Part shown: positions 7,775 through 16,821 of the stretch, one piece after another
Layout: each line of letters opens with the position of its first letter
How positions within the stretch are numbered: the stretch's first letter is position 1
Source: Syntrophaceae bacterium UBA2280
Lineage (GTDB): Bacteria > Desulfobacterota > Syntrophia > Syntrophales > Smithellaceae
NCBI GenBank assembly: GCA_002347685.1
Contig: DDWS01000017.1
Span: 1-42,896, forward strand
Direction: 5' to 3'
Length of the DNA stretch: 42,896 bases
Notes under the pieces: model-generated
What the model was told of the DNA's origin: nothing
Database searches by the model: none
The model's input: the letters and a program-made list of their open reading frames with translations, nothing else
Made by a program: the position numbers and the translations under genes

Positions 7775-8998
7775 ATGAAAGTCGATACCATGCGCCGGAT
7801 TGATTATTATGCCGGTGTTCCCCTGTGTATGATGGGATCTGTCCTGCTTGGACTTGCCCGATTGTTATCTCGTGTTCCGAAGAAAACACCGCGCCGGATT
7901 TTGTTTATCGAACTGTCCGAAATGGGTAGCGCGATTCTTGTCGATCCTGCGATGCGGAAACTGCGCAAAGAAACAGGCTGTGAAATTTATTTCGCCATTT
8001 TTAAAAAAAACAAGCCCAGCCTGCAATTGCTTCAAACCGTTCCCGATGATCATATTTATACCATTGCCGAGGACAGTATGAAAGCGTTTGTCTTCGATAC
8101 GCTGAGATTCTTCATCTGGACGCGCCGCCGGAAGATCGACACGGTTATCGATCTGGAGCTATTTTCACGTTTCACTGCCTTGCTGACCGGTTTTTCCGGC
8201 GCATGCTTTAAAGTAGGATTTCACGCTTTTTTCAACGAGGGACTTTACCGGGGAAATTTTTTAACCCATAAAGTGACGTACAATCCGCACATCCATATCG
8301 CCGCGAATTTCATCGCGCTTGTCAACGCACTGATAGCGGGGAAAGAGGAAGTTCCCTATTCCAAGACTCTGATTGCCCCGGAGGAGCTGTTCTTGGAAAA
8401 GGCAACGGTATTACCGGAGCAGAAAATTATCATTGAGAATCTCATCCGTGAAAATTATGCGGGGTTTGATCCGGGTAAACATAAAATTGTTCTGATCAAT
8501 CCCAATGCCAGTGAGTTGCTGATACAGAGGCGCTGGCCGCCGGAGTATTACGCGCAATTGATCAAAATGATTCTGGATCATTCGCCACACACACTTGTCT
8601 TGATCACCGGGGATCCCCGCGAGCGGGAGGAAGCGCAAACCTTAAAGGAGAATGTCGGACACCAACGGTGTGTCAATTTTGCAGGAAAGATCCGTTTTCA
8701 TCAGCTGACGCATCTATACAATGTCTGCGAATTTATGGTGACCAATGATTCAGGGCCTGGTCATTTCGCCGCTGTAACCGACATGCACACATTCGTTATT
8801 TTCGGTCCGGAAACGCCCGCGTTGTACGGATCCCTGGGAAAAACCACTCCGATTTACGCGGGATTGGCCTGCTCTCCCTGCGTCAGCGCGGCCAATCATA
8901 GAAAAACCGCATGCCGGGACAATGTCTGCCTTCAAGTGATTAAACCCCAACAGGTCTTCATGGCGATTGAACCGTTTCTGGAGAAAATGAATGCTTAA
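7775..8998 (+). CDS. Glycosyltransferase family 9 (heptosyltransferase-like)
   Basis: Probable transfer of a heptose or related sugar to the LPS inner core at the cytoplasmic face of the inner membrane. About 407 residues from ATG 7775 (MKVDTMRRIDYY), with AAAGGGTGG upstream; an in-frame GTG at 7745 is less likely. The GT-B fold is suggested by an N-terminal segment RRILFIELSEMGSAILVDPA and a C-terminal nucleotide-sugar-binding region with NPNASELLIQRRWPPEYYAQ and NDSGPGHFAA, the latter being the family-9 hallmark. A short hydrophobic stretch near residues 13-30 could anchor it. It opens the operon and overlaps the next gene by 8 nt. The exact acceptor is not deducible. Confidence 0.85.
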   Translation: MKVDTMRRIDYYAGVPLCMMGSVLLGLARLLSRVPKKTPRRILFIELSEMGSAILVDPAMRKLRKETGCEIYFAIFKKNKPSLQLLQTVPDDHIYTIAEDSMKAFVFDTLRFFIWTRRRKIDTVIDLELFSRFTALLTGFSGACFKVGFHAFFNEGLYRGNFLTHKVTYNPHIHIAANFIALVNALIAGKEEVPYSKTLIAPEELFLEKATVLPEQKIIIENLIRENYAGFDPGKHKIVLINPNASELLIQRRWPPEYYAQLIKMILDHSPHTLVLITGDPREREEAQTLKENVGHQRCVNFAGKIRFHQLTHLYNVCEFMVTNDSGPGHFAAVTDMHTFVIFGPETPALYGSLGKTTPIYAGLACSPCVSAANHRKTACRDNVCLQVIKPQQVFMAIEPFLEKMNA

Positions 8999-10436
8999 AG
9001 CGGACAAAAGGATCTTTTACCTGATTGGTCTGTTCACGCTGATACGTCTTCTGGTGTCGCCATTTTTCGGTCTGGGCGTTGATGAGGCTCATTATGTGCT
9101 TTACGCGAAATATCTGGATTGGAGCTATCTGGATCATCCGCCGCTGGTCGGCTGGCTGCATGCCCTTTTCTTTTACACTGTCGGAACCAATGAGTTTATC
9201 ACACGTCTGCCCGCGATCTTGATATTCGCCGCCACGTCCTATTTGGCTTATCTGTTTATTTTAAGACAGACCCAATCCATTCGGGTGTCTTTATTCTCGG
9301 TACTGGCGTTGAATGCCTCCTGGATGCTAAACGCGCTGGGTATGATGCTGCTGCCGGACTCGATTCTGCTTTTGCTGGTTTTTTTACTGATGATGCTTAC
9401 GGAAAAAATCCTGCGGACGAAAGGGCTGCTGGATTTTATTTTTCTGGGCATCGTCCTGGGACTGATGGGACTGGCGAAATACACGGCTATTCTGCTGGTG
9501 CCGCCATTGATATTATTTTTTGTTTTGAAAAAAAGATACGATGTTATTTTTTCCCCTTACATGTTCATGGCGGCGCTCATCGCGCTTTTGATGATCACGC
9601 CGGTGATTTACTGGAATGTGACCCATGACTTCATCAGTTTCCGATATCAGGGTTCTCACGTTTTCGGTTCGATGTCCAAAGGCTTGTACAATTTTGCGGT
9701 ATCCCTGGCCGCGCAGATTGGAGCGTACAGTCCCTTGCTGTTTTGTGTGGCCGTGTACGGTTTTTTCAAATCCATCCGGTCGCGAGAAGACAGCCTGCGA
9801 CTGGCTGTCCTGTTTGCTGGAACCATTATGATTTTTTTTCTGGTGACGTCGGTTTCTGAAAGAACTCTTCCTCACTGGCCGTCAATGTTCTATCTGTTGT
9901 TTATTCCGGTGGGAGCTTACCATTTGTATGGCTCTGCGAAAAAATGGCAGAGATATTTTGTGTATGTGGCCGTCGGGTTCAGCCTGCTGGGGCTGTTTTT
10001 TGCCTATTCGGAACTTGCCGGGAAATTTATCCGCTTTCCCGATTACAAGTCGCCTTTCCGTGACATCTACGGATACAGGGAAATCGCATCTCAGGCCAAT
10101 GATATCGTCCAGAAGAATCCTTCAGAAAGACCCAAAGCGCTGGCCGTGATCAACTGGACGATGGGCAGTCGTGTGATGTACTACAATCTGCCATACGGAC
10201 ATGAGGTATTCGTAACGGATGCGCGTGAGGATCAATTTGATGTCTGGCAGAAGAAATCACCATTGGGTCACGACATTTTGTTTCTTAATACAAAATATGA
10301 TCATTTTGATGTGGGGCGTTATCTTCTCTGCGACCGGGTCGAAACCGCAAACCGATTAGAGCTGAAGCTAAACGGCTCATATGTTAACTGGGTGGAATAT
10401 GTCTGGTGCGACAACTTTCAGGGGGTCAAACCGTGA
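8991..10436 (+). CDS. GT39-family membrane glycosyltransferase (ArnT/PMT-like)
   Basis: Polytopic GT-C transferase of 481 residues expected to use a polyprenyl-phosphate sugar as donor on the periplasmic side. The first loop carries the catalytic acidic motif in GVDEAHYVLYAKYLDWSYLD followed by HPPLVGW, typical of the dolichyl-phosphate-mannose-protein mannosyltransferase family. Ten or so membrane helices follow, then a soluble C-terminal domain. It overlaps the GT9 gene by 8 nt and the PAP2 gene by 4 nt. It is a second member of the ArnT superfamily beside the true arnT-like gene at 11066; its donor sugar and acceptor are unknown but LPS is the likely target. Confidence 0.85.
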   Translation: MLKADKRIFYLIGLFTLIRLLVSPFFGLGVDEAHYVLYAKYLDWSYLDHPPLVGWLHALFFYTVGTNEFITRLPAILIFAATSYLAYLFILRQTQSIRVSLFSVLALNASWMLNALGMMLLPDSILLLLVFLLMMLTEKILRTKGLLDFIFLGIVLGLMGLAKYTAILLVPPLILFFVLKKRYDVIFSPYMFMAALIALLMITPVIYWNVTHDFISFRYQGSHVFGSMSKGLYNFAVSLAAQIGAYSPLLFCVAVYGFFKSIRSREDSLRLAVLFAGTIMIFFLVTSVSERTLPHWPSMFYLLFIPVGAYHLYGSAKKWQRYFVYVAVGFSLLGLFFAYSELAGKFIRFPDYKSPFRDIYGYREIASQANDIVQKNPSERPKALAVINWTMGSRVMYYNLPYGHEVFVTDAREDQFDVWQKKSPLGHDILFLNTKYDHFDVGRYLLCDRVETANRLELKLNGSYVNWVEYVWCDNFQGVKP

Positions 10437-11050
10437 AAAAAAGATGGCTTGCCGCCGTTATCCTGCTCAGCTGCGCCGTCGGTGCTTCGATTTCCTATCA
10501 CTTCTGGGACATTCCGCTGGCCTACTGCTTTCGGGGGCTGGACCAAAGGATTGTCGATCTGTTTGAAATCATTACCCAGGCCGGAGATTCCCTGTGGTAT
10601 TTTATATTGTTGATTCCTTTGTATCTTCTGATGCGTTTTTTGTGGGAAAACGAAAAAGGGTCGGCAAGAACCCTGTTTCTTCTCCTGACTGTGACCGTAT
10701 CCGGGCTTTTAAACGTTCTGATCAAGTGGTTTGCCGGCAGAAACAGGCCGGTCAATCTCTTTGAAAGTGAATCGTTCGGGTTTGATTTTTTCTCGATTCA
10801 TTATTTGCATGAATCAACATCATTTCCGTCCGGGCACACCGTAACGGCTTTTGCGCTGGCCACCGCACTAGGTTTTATGTTTCCAAGGTTCAGGTGGTTC
10901 GCGCTTTTGGCCGCTGCCCTGGTTGCCGCAAGCAGGGTGGTGATCACCGCTCACTACTTAAGTGATGTGATCGCGGGCGCTGCGGTCGGTGTGGTATGTT
11001 GTCTGGGGCTGAAATATATGTTTGATCGGTACCACATTGAACTATTCTAG
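10433..11050 (+). CDS. PAP2-family membrane phosphatase
   Basis: Integral membrane acid phosphatase of about 205 residues with all three catalytic motifs: KWFAGRNRP, PSGHT and SRVVITAHYLSD. Members of this family dephosphorylate undecaprenyl diphosphate or remove or transfer lipid A phosphates (LpxE/LpxT type). Inside an L-Ara4N operon the likely roles are recycling the undecaprenyl carrier or trimming a lipid A phosphate; the sequence alone does not decide. The GTG start at 10433 overlaps the GT39 stop (GTGA); an in-frame start at 10406 lies inside the previous gene and was rejected. The following gene starts within 16 nt. Confidence 0.88.
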   Translation: MKKRWLAAVILLSCAVGASISYHFWDIPLAYCFRGLDQRIVDLFEIITQAGDSLWYFILLIPLYLLMRFLWENEKGSARTLFLLLTVTVSGLLNVLIKWFAGRNRPVNLFESESFGFDFFSIHYLHESTSFPSGHTVTAFALATALGFMFPRFRWFALLAAALVAASRVVITAHYLSDVIAGAAVGVVCCLGLKYMFDRYHIELF

Positions 11051-11065
11051 AAGGATCGTGTGAGT

Positions 11066-12730
11066 ATGAATAAAAAGATTATTTTGTTTTTCATCCCTCT
11101 GTTTCTCTATGTCGCGATTTTAGGGATCATGCCCCAGATGGAGCCGGATGAAGCACGATACAGCCTGATTCCCAGCGAAATGAACGCGTCGGGAAACTAT
11201 GTGACACCGCATATCAAAAACACGATTTATCTGGAAAAGCCTCCGTTGGCATACTGGGCGACGGCCCTGTCCTTTAAAGTGTTCGGCGAAAATGATTTTT
11301 CCGCGCGGCTTTTTACCGGTCTTTGCGCCTGGGGGTGCATTTTACTCGCCTTTTTTATCGGAAGGCATTTCCGTGATGAAAAAACAGGTTTGTACGCCGC
11401 AGCGGTTCTGACCATTTCAGTTTTTCCCTTTGTGTTGGGAAGAATCAATATCCTGGATATGCCCCTGACTTTCTTTTTGTGTCTGTCTGTCTGGTTCGGT
11501 TATCTGGCTTTGACCGGTGAGAAGAAATACCTGTATTACGGGTTTTATTTCTTCTGCGCCCTGGCTTTTTTAACCAAGGGGATTATCGGTATTGTCTTTC
11601 CCTTCGCGATTCTGGTTTTCTGGCTTGTCTGGGCTAGACGCTGGCGCGATACATTGAAACTGGTTTCACCGGTCGGAATTGCTGTGTTTTTACTGGTTGC
11701 TTCCCCGTGGCTCATTTTCGCACAGATGGAAAACCCCGATTTCCTCTGGTTCTTCTTTGTTCGCGAGCATTTTCTGCGCTTCACCACGCAGATGCACGGC
11801 AAGTCGGAGCCCTTTTATTACTTCATTCCGATTATCCTCGGGGGAACGCTTCCCTGGTCCGTCTATCTCATCAGGGCATGGCAGCGTCGGGCAATTCCTG
11901 AGTGGCTTTTCCGGAAGGATGATAATAAACTCCTGGCGGTCTGGTTTTTGTTCATATTCCTTTTTTTCACGGTTTCCTCGTCAAAGCTGGCCACCTACAT
12001 CGCGCCCGTTTTCCTGCCGATCGCGCTTTTTGCTGGAAACATCTTCAGAAGCTATGAAGAAGCGCCGGTTCAGCCGGGCACCAGAAGAAAGGTTTTCTAC
12101 CGGTTGTTCGTGGTGGTTCAGGCAGTAATGGTCGTGATGGCACTTTTGCTGCCCCTGATCCTCCAGCGTTACTCCGATCCTGAAAAAGGGCTGGTTGTGA
12201 TCATCTCCGGGTTGTGGCCCCTGTGGATTCTGGTCCCGTCGGCCTCGGTGATTCTGCTGACTTTTCTGCCCGACCTGGTACAGAAAAAGTATCAACAGGG
12301 CTGGTTTCTGACAATCTATCTGCTGGCTGCGTTATTGCTGGCTTCATCGCTTTTCCCGATTAACGATTTTCTCTACTCCTACCGCAGCTCACACGTCGCA
12401 AAGGACGCTATTGAAATACACTTGCCGAAAGATCGTCTTCTTTATCAATACCGGGTGAATTTCTACGGTATCGATTTTTACAACAAGATCCATACAGCCA
12501 TCGTCGAGGATTTCGGAGAACTGGCAGACGGCATTATCAAATTGAAGCCGGAGGAAAGAAAAAAACATTATTTACTGGTTCCTGAATTTGTGGAACTGAT
12601 CAATCAGGGTCAAGATGTCTATTGCATCACGCAGCACAGGCAGCGACTCCGTGAACTTCAGGCATTATTTTCTACAGTGGAAATTCTTTGGGACAACGGC
12701 GCGTTTTATCTGCTGCGCGTCGCCAGGTAA
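11066..12730 (+). CDS. arnT: Lipid A 4-amino-4-deoxy-L-arabinosyltransferase (ArnT-like)
   Basis: GT83-type inner-membrane enzyme that transfers L-Ara4N from undecaprenyl phosphate to lipid A phosphates on the periplasmic side. About 554 residues. The first periplasmic loop has MEPDEARYSLIPSEM, the catalytic DEARY signature of ArnT, followed by LEKPPLAYWATALSFKVFG. Some ten to twelve helices and a C-terminal soluble domain follow. AAGGA at 11051-11055 serves ATG 11066 (10 nt) or GTG 11060 (4 nt). Position directly before arnB supports the ArnT call, though substrate specificity within this superfamily is not certain from sequence. Confidence 0.88.
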   Translation: MNKKIILFFIPLFLYVAILGIMPQMEPDEARYSLIPSEMNASGNYVTPHIKNTIYLEKPPLAYWATALSFKVFGENDFSARLFTGLCAWGCILLAFFIGRHFRDEKTGLYAAAVLTISVFPFVLGRINILDMPLTFFLCLSVWFGYLALTGEKKYLYYGFYFFCALAFLTKGIIGIVFPFAILVFWLVWARRWRDTLKLVSPVGIAVFLLVASPWLIFAQMENPDFLWFFFVREHFLRFTTQMHGKSEPFYYFIPIILGGTLPWSVYLIRAWQRRAIPEWLFRKDDNKLLAVWFLFIFLFFTVSSSKLATYIAPVFLPIALFAGNIFRSYEEAPVQPGTRRKVFYRLFVVVQAVMVVMALLLPLILQRYSDPEKGLVVIISGLWPLWILVPSASVILLTFLPDLVQKKYQQGWFLTIYLLAALLLASSLFPINDFLYSYRSSHVAKDAIEIHLPKDRLLYQYRVNFYGIDFYNKIHTAIVEDFGELADGIIKLKPEERKKHYLLVPEFVELINQGQDVYCITQHRQRLRELQALFSTVEILWDNGAFYLLRVAR

Positions 12731-12750
12731 GGAAAGCAGGAGTATTGTTT

Positions 12751-13902
12751 ATGAAAATCAGAGAGGATTTTCTGCCCTTCAGCAGGCCGTCCATCGGCGA
12801 GCGCGAAATCAAACGTGTTTTGGACTGTCTGAAGTCTGGATGGATCACCACCGGAGCCCTTTGTAAGGAATTTGAGGATCATTTCTGCGGTCTGACCGGC
12901 GCCGGACAGGCCGTAACACTCAGTTCCGCAACTGCCGGCATGCATCTGCTGCTGGCAGCGCTGGATCTTCAGCCGGGCGACGAGGTCATCACTCCCTCCA
13001 TGACGTTTGCATCCACCGTTAATATGATCACCCTGTGCGGTGCGATCCCTGTTTTTGTCGATGTGGATTACGGGACGCTTAATTTGAATGGTGATCTGAT
13101 TGAGGAGAAAATTACCGGCAGAACAAAAGCGATCATCCCCGTTCATTTTGCCGGCGCGCCGGCAGATATGGACAGCATCGGCAACCTGGCTGAAAAACAC
13201 AATCTGCACGTGATCGAAGATGCGGCGCATGCAGTCGGCACCTATTTTAAAGGGATTCATTCAGGCGGTTTCGGCCATCCGGCGGTTTTTTCTTTCCATC
13301 CGATCAAGAACATTACCACGGGGGAGGGGGGGATGATCACCCTTGACAATCCCGAACTGGAGAAAAAGATTCGTCTGATGCGTTTCCACGGTATCGAGAG
13401 GGATGCATGGAAGCGCTATGGCAAGGGCGGTAATCCATCCTATGACATTGCCGCGCCCGGTTATAAATACAATATGCCGGATCTGCTCGCTGCGCTGGGG
13501 TTGGCACAGCTCGAAAGATGGCGGGAGTTCAACGCGCGCCGTTCGGAACTGGCCGGACTGTATTTGCAAGGCCTGGCGGATGTTCCGGGTGTTGATTTGC
13601 CGGCAATTCCGATGTATGATCATATTCACGCCTGGCATCTGTTCATCATCAAGGTGAAAAAAATGCACAGGGATAACTTCATGGAAAAACTTGCAGAATA
13701 TAATATTGGCTATGGACTTCATTTTCCCCCGGCCCACACGCTCAGTTATGTGCTGAAACAAACAGGGGGGGGGGGAATTATTCTTCCGGAAACGGACCGC
13801 GCGGCAGGCAGGATCGTTTCGTTGCCGCTTTTCCCGGATATGACGAATGCGGATGTCGTTTATGTCTGCGACGCGATCAAGGAGATTCTTAATCATGGCT
13901 GA
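12751..13902 (+). CDS. arnB: UDP-4-amino-4-deoxy-L-arabinose aminotransferase
   Basis: PLP-dependent DegT/DnrJ/EryC1 aminotransferase that turns UDP-4-keto-pentose into UDP-L-Ara4N with glutamate as donor. 383 residues from ATG 12751, preceded by GGAAAGCAGGAG. The PLP lysine is Lys186 in FHPIKNITTGEGGM, and the aspartate/His stretch VIEDAAHAVGT is present. The C-terminal SLPLFPDMT is the ArnB signature. Odd feature: codons 339-342 (Gly4) are written as part of an 11-G run (13765-13775) just before that conserved tail, so a one-base slip would destroy the C terminus. It overlaps arnC by 8 nt. Confidence 0.95.
   Translation: MKIREDFLPFSRPSIGEREIKRVLDCLKSGWITTGALCKEFEDHFCGLTGAGQAVTLSSATAGMHLLLAALDLQPGDEVITPSMTFASTVNMITLCGAIPVFVDVDYGTLNLNGDLIEEKITGRTKAIIPVHFAGAPADMDSIGNLAEKHNLHVIEDAAHAVGTYFKGIHSGGFGHPAVFSFHPIKNITTGEGGMITLDNPELEKKIRLMRFHGIERDAWKRYGKGGNPSYDIAAPGYKYNMPDLLAALGLAQLERWREFNARRSELAGLYLQGLADVPGVDLPAIPMYDHIHAWHLFIIKVKKMHRDNFMEKLAEYNIGYGLHFPPAHTLSYVLKQTGGGGIILPETDRAAGRIVSLPLFPDMTNADVVYVCDAIKEILNHG
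13765..13775 (+). repeat. Homopolymeric G11 tract inside arnB
   Basis: Eleven consecutive G in codons 339-342 of arnB. Runs of this length slip easily during replication. Loss of one G leads to a TGA at 13841-13843; gain of one G leads to a TAA at 13890-13892; both replace the conserved C-terminal tail. A shorter interrupted G-run (G5-A-G7) lies at 13320-13332 in the same gene. Confidence 0.9.
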
Positions 13903-14851
13903 AACAAAGGTAGCGGTCGTTATTCCGGTTTATAACGAACAGGACAATCTCAACGAAATGATGAGAAGGCTGATGCCGGTCATGCGTTCCCTGGGGATGC
14001 CCTTTGAGATTATTTTTATCGACGACGGCAGCCGGGATGGTTCCCTGGAAATCCTCAAGGGGTTAACTACAGATCAGGCTGTGAAAGTTGTCGAGTTGAC
14101 GAGAAACTACGGGCAGCATGCGGCGATCATGGCGGGATTCTCTGTCGTAAATGCCGACATCATCATCACGATGGACGCGGATTTGCAAAACCCGCCGGAA
14201 GAGATACCGAATCTGATCCGGGTTATTGAAGAAGGTCCTTATGACCTGGTTGGCACCATACGAAAAGGGCGCAAGGATTCTTTTTTCAGAATCCTGCCTT
14301 CAAAAATCATCAACATGGTGGCACGCAGGATCACGCGAGTCAGCATGCGGGACTGGGGCTGTATGCTGCGGGCTTACCGGCGACCGGTGGTGGAGAGGAT
14401 GATTGCCTGCCATGAACAAGCCACGTTTATTCCGGCGCTGGCGACGGTGTTTGCCAAACGCATAACGGAAATTGAAGTGGCTCATGAGGAACGATATGGA
14501 GGGAAATCCAACTACCCTTTGCGGAAGTTGATCAATCTCCAGTTCGATCTGGTTGCCTCATTTTCCAATCTGCCGATGAAACTCATTATGTACGGCGGCA
14601 TTTTGATGTCGCTTCTGGGGGTGTTTTTCGGAATGTTTCTAGCCGTTGCCCGGCTGTTGTACGGCGCGCAATGGGCGGCCGAAGGTATCTTTACACTGTT
14701 TGCCGTTTTGTTTGTTTTCGTCGGTCTTCAGTTTTTCGGATTAGGCGTCATTGGCGAGTATATCGGACGAATCTATCGCGAGGTCCGCAAAAGGCCTGAA
14801 TACGTCATAGAAAATATCCACGACGGGGGAAGGGAAGCAAAAATCGTTTGA
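13895..14851 (+). CDS. arnC: Undecaprenyl-phosphate 4-deoxy-4-formamido-L-arabinose transferase
   Basis: GT2 enzyme that moves formylated Ara4N from UDP to undecaprenyl phosphate at the inner face of the membrane. 318 residues: VVIPVYNEQDN at the N terminus, DDGSRDGS near residue 48, and DADLQNPPEE as the metal-binding and catalytic region near 92. Two C-terminal membrane helices (about 228-255 and 265-290) fit the ArnC/DPM1-like topology. ATG 13895 overlaps the arnB stop by 8 nt; the next gene starts with TTG overlapping its stop. Related dolichyl-phosphate-mannose synthases look alike, but the arn context settles the call. Confidence 0.93.
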   Translation: MAETKVAVVIPVYNEQDNLNEMMRRLMPVMRSLGMPFEIIFIDDGSRDGSLEILKGLTTDQAVKVVELTRNYGQHAAIMAGFSVVNADIIITMDADLQNPPEEIPNLIRVIEEGPYDLVGTIRKGRKDSFFRILPSKIINMVARRITRVSMRDWGCMLRAYRRPVVERMIACHEQATFIPALATVFAKRITEIEVAHEERYGGKSNYPLRKLINLQFDLVASFSNLPMKLIMYGGILMSLLGVFFGMFLAVARLLYGAQWAAEGIFTLFAVLFVFVGLQFFGLGVIGEYIGRIYREVRKRPEYVIENIHDGGREAKIV

Positions 14852-15768
14852 GAGCCGTTGTCTTTGCATACCATAATATGGGCATCGCCGGACTGGAAGC
14901 TCTGGAGCGTCAAGGATTTGAGATCTGCGCGGTATTTACCCATGACGATGATCCGAAAGAAAACTGCTGGTTTGATTCGGTAAAAGAATGGGCTCTCAAA
15001 AGGCGAATTGCGGTATCTACAGATGAAAACCTCCGGGACCAGCGCGTTTGGGATGCCATCCTCCGTTGGCAGCCGCAGGTTATTTTCTCTTTTTATTACC
15101 GCAAAATGATTCCACTGCCGATTCTGGAAATCCCACCGACTGGCGCGTTTAATCTCCATGGATCACTGCTGCCCGCCTACCGAGGAAGATGTCCGGTCAA
15201 CTGGGTTTTGGTCTTCGGAGAGAAACAGACCGGCGTCACACTGCATTACATGATTGATAAACCGGATGCGGGCGATATTGTCGGCCAGAAGACTGTCGAT
15301 ATCGAAAACAAAGATACCGCCAAAACTCTCTATGACAAGCTTTGCCAGGCCGCGTCATCCCTGCTCGACGAAAGCCTGCCCCTGATCCTGTCGGGACGCA
15401 CACCGAGAATCCCGCAGGATCTTTCCTGCGGGAGTTACTTTGGAGGCAGGCGACCGGAAGACGGTCGTATCAACTGGTCTTTGTCCGCCGATACCATCTA
15501 TAACCTGATCCGGGCTGTGACGGATCCGTATCCCGGGGCATACGCGTTTTTGGAAAATGATGAAAAGATCATCATCTGGTGGGCCGTACCCGTCCATACA
15601 AAATCGGCTCGCCTACACGGAGAGGTAGTTTTGATGGAGCAAGATGTGCTTGTGCAAACTGGAAAACATGCTATAGAATTAAAGGATATTGAATTATACG
15701 GCCAAAGATTACGGGGGGCTGAAATCATCGGATATTTTGAAAAAGGGAAGGTAGCGAGACTCAAATGA
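14848..15768 (+). CDS. arnA: ArnA formyltransferase domain as a separate protein
   Basis: N-formylates UDP-L-Ara4N with 10-formyl-tetrahydrofolate. In Escherichia coli this is the N-terminal half of the bifunctional 660-residue ArnA; here it is a stand-alone protein of 306 residues. The catalytic triad occupies the same numbers as in E. coli: Asn102 and His104 in FNLHGSLLP, and Asp140 in KPDAGDIVG. The start is a TTG overlapping the arnC stop (TTGA), the same type of coupling as elsewhere in this operon. It overlaps the decarboxylase gene by 4 nt (ATGA), so the two halves are probably made in equal amounts and may form a complex. Confidence 0.93.
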   Translation: MRAVVFAYHNMGIAGLEALERQGFEICAVFTHDDDPKENCWFDSVKEWALKRRIAVSTDENLRDQRVWDAILRWQPQVIFSFYYRKMIPLPILEIPPTGAFNLHGSLLPAYRGRCPVNWVLVFGEKQTGVTLHYMIDKPDAGDIVGQKTVDIENKDTAKTLYDKLCQAASSLLDESLPLILSGRTPRIPQDLSCGSYFGGRRPEDGRINWSLSADTIYNLIRAVTDPYPGAYAFLENDEKIIIWWAVPVHTKSARLHGEVVLMEQDVLVQTGKHAIELKDIELYGQRLRGAEIIGYFEKGKVARLK

Positions 15769-16799
15769 AAATATTGATTCTGGGCGTCAACGGATTTATA
15801 GGCCATCATCTGGCCAATAGAATTCTTGAGGAAAAAGAAGACTGGCAGGTCTTCGGTATGGATTTAGGGGCTGAAAGAATCGGTGCGGCCCTGCATAATC
15901 CCCGGTTTAATTTTCTGGAAGGCGATATTTCCATCAACCGGGAATGGATCGAATATCATATCAAGAAATGCGATGTGGTGATGCCGCTTGTGGCGATTGC
16001 CACCCCCAAACTCTACGTCGATGATCCGGTCGGTGTCTACCAACTGGATTTTGAAATGAATATGAACATTGTCAAGCAATGCGTAAAATATCACAAGCGT
16101 GTTGTTTTTCCATCCACTTCCGAAGTCTACGGCGCCTGCACGGATCCGGAATTCAAAGAGGATGAAAGCTTTCTGGTGGTGGGACCCATTCAGAAGGAAC
16201 GCTGGATATATTCCTGCTGCAAACAGCTTTTAGACCGCGTGATTTATGCCTACGGGACCAGGGGGCATCTGGAGTTTACCTTGTTTAGGCCGTTCAACTG
16301 GATCGGTCCGAGACTGGATTCGCTCGATACAGCCAAGGAAGGCTCCTCCCGGGTGGTCACACAGTTTATCGCAGAACTGCTTTTGAAGCGTCCGATCAAC
16401 CTGGTCGACGGGGGCCATCAAAAACGCTGCTTCACCTATGTCGATGACGGCATCAGCGCGTTGATGAAGATTCTGGAAAACAAAAATGATGTCTGTAAAA
16501 ATCAAATCATCAATATCGGAAATCCTGAAAACGAGTGCTCTGTAAAAGAGCTGGCAGATATTCTCAAGCGATTGTTCAGGCAGCATCCCGATCATCAAAA
16601 CGACTCAATCTATTCGGAAATCATCGATATCCCCGCGGACACCTATTATGGAAAAGGCTACCAGGATATCTATACGCGCAAACCCAGCATTGAAATCGCC
16701 AGAAATCTCCTGGGTTGGGAACCGAAAGTGAATCTGGAAGATGCCATGCGGATGACCCTCGATTCATTTCTCGAGGAAAACAGAACCGTGAGAATTTGA
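15765..16799 (+). CDS. arnA: ArnA UDP-glucuronate decarboxylase domain as a separate protein
   Basis: NAD-dependent oxidative decarboxylation of UDP-glucuronate to the UDP-4-keto-pentose used by ArnB. 344 residues corresponding to the C-terminal half of E. coli ArnA. The Rossmann motif GVNGFIGHHL starts at residue 7; catalytic residues are seen in PSTSEVYG (Thr118, Glu120) and in YSCCK (Tyr149, Lys153); the arginine in YTRKPSIE near the end matches the ArnA Arg needed for decarboxylation, which separates it from simple UDP-xylose synthases. The ATG overlaps the formyltransferase stop; arnD follows after 22 nt. No ugd gene for UDP-glucuronate supply is present in the window. Confidence 0.94.
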   Translation: MKILILGVNGFIGHHLANRILEEKEDWQVFGMDLGAERIGAALHNPRFNFLEGDISINREWIEYHIKKCDVVMPLVAIATPKLYVDDPVGVYQLDFEMNMNIVKQCVKYHKRVVFPSTSEVYGACTDPEFKEDESFLVVGPIQKERWIYSCCKQLLDRVIYAYGTRGHLEFTLFRPFNWIGPRLDSLDTAKEGSSRVVTQFIAELLLKRPINLVDGGHQKRCFTYVDDGISALMKILENKNDVCKNQIINIGNPENECSVKELADILKRLFRQHPDHQNDSIYSEIIDIPADTYYGKGYQDIYTRKPSIEIARNLLGWEPKVNLEDAMRMTLDSFLEENRTVRI

Positions 16800-16821
16800 C
16801 AGTATCCCGGGAGAGTCGCCG

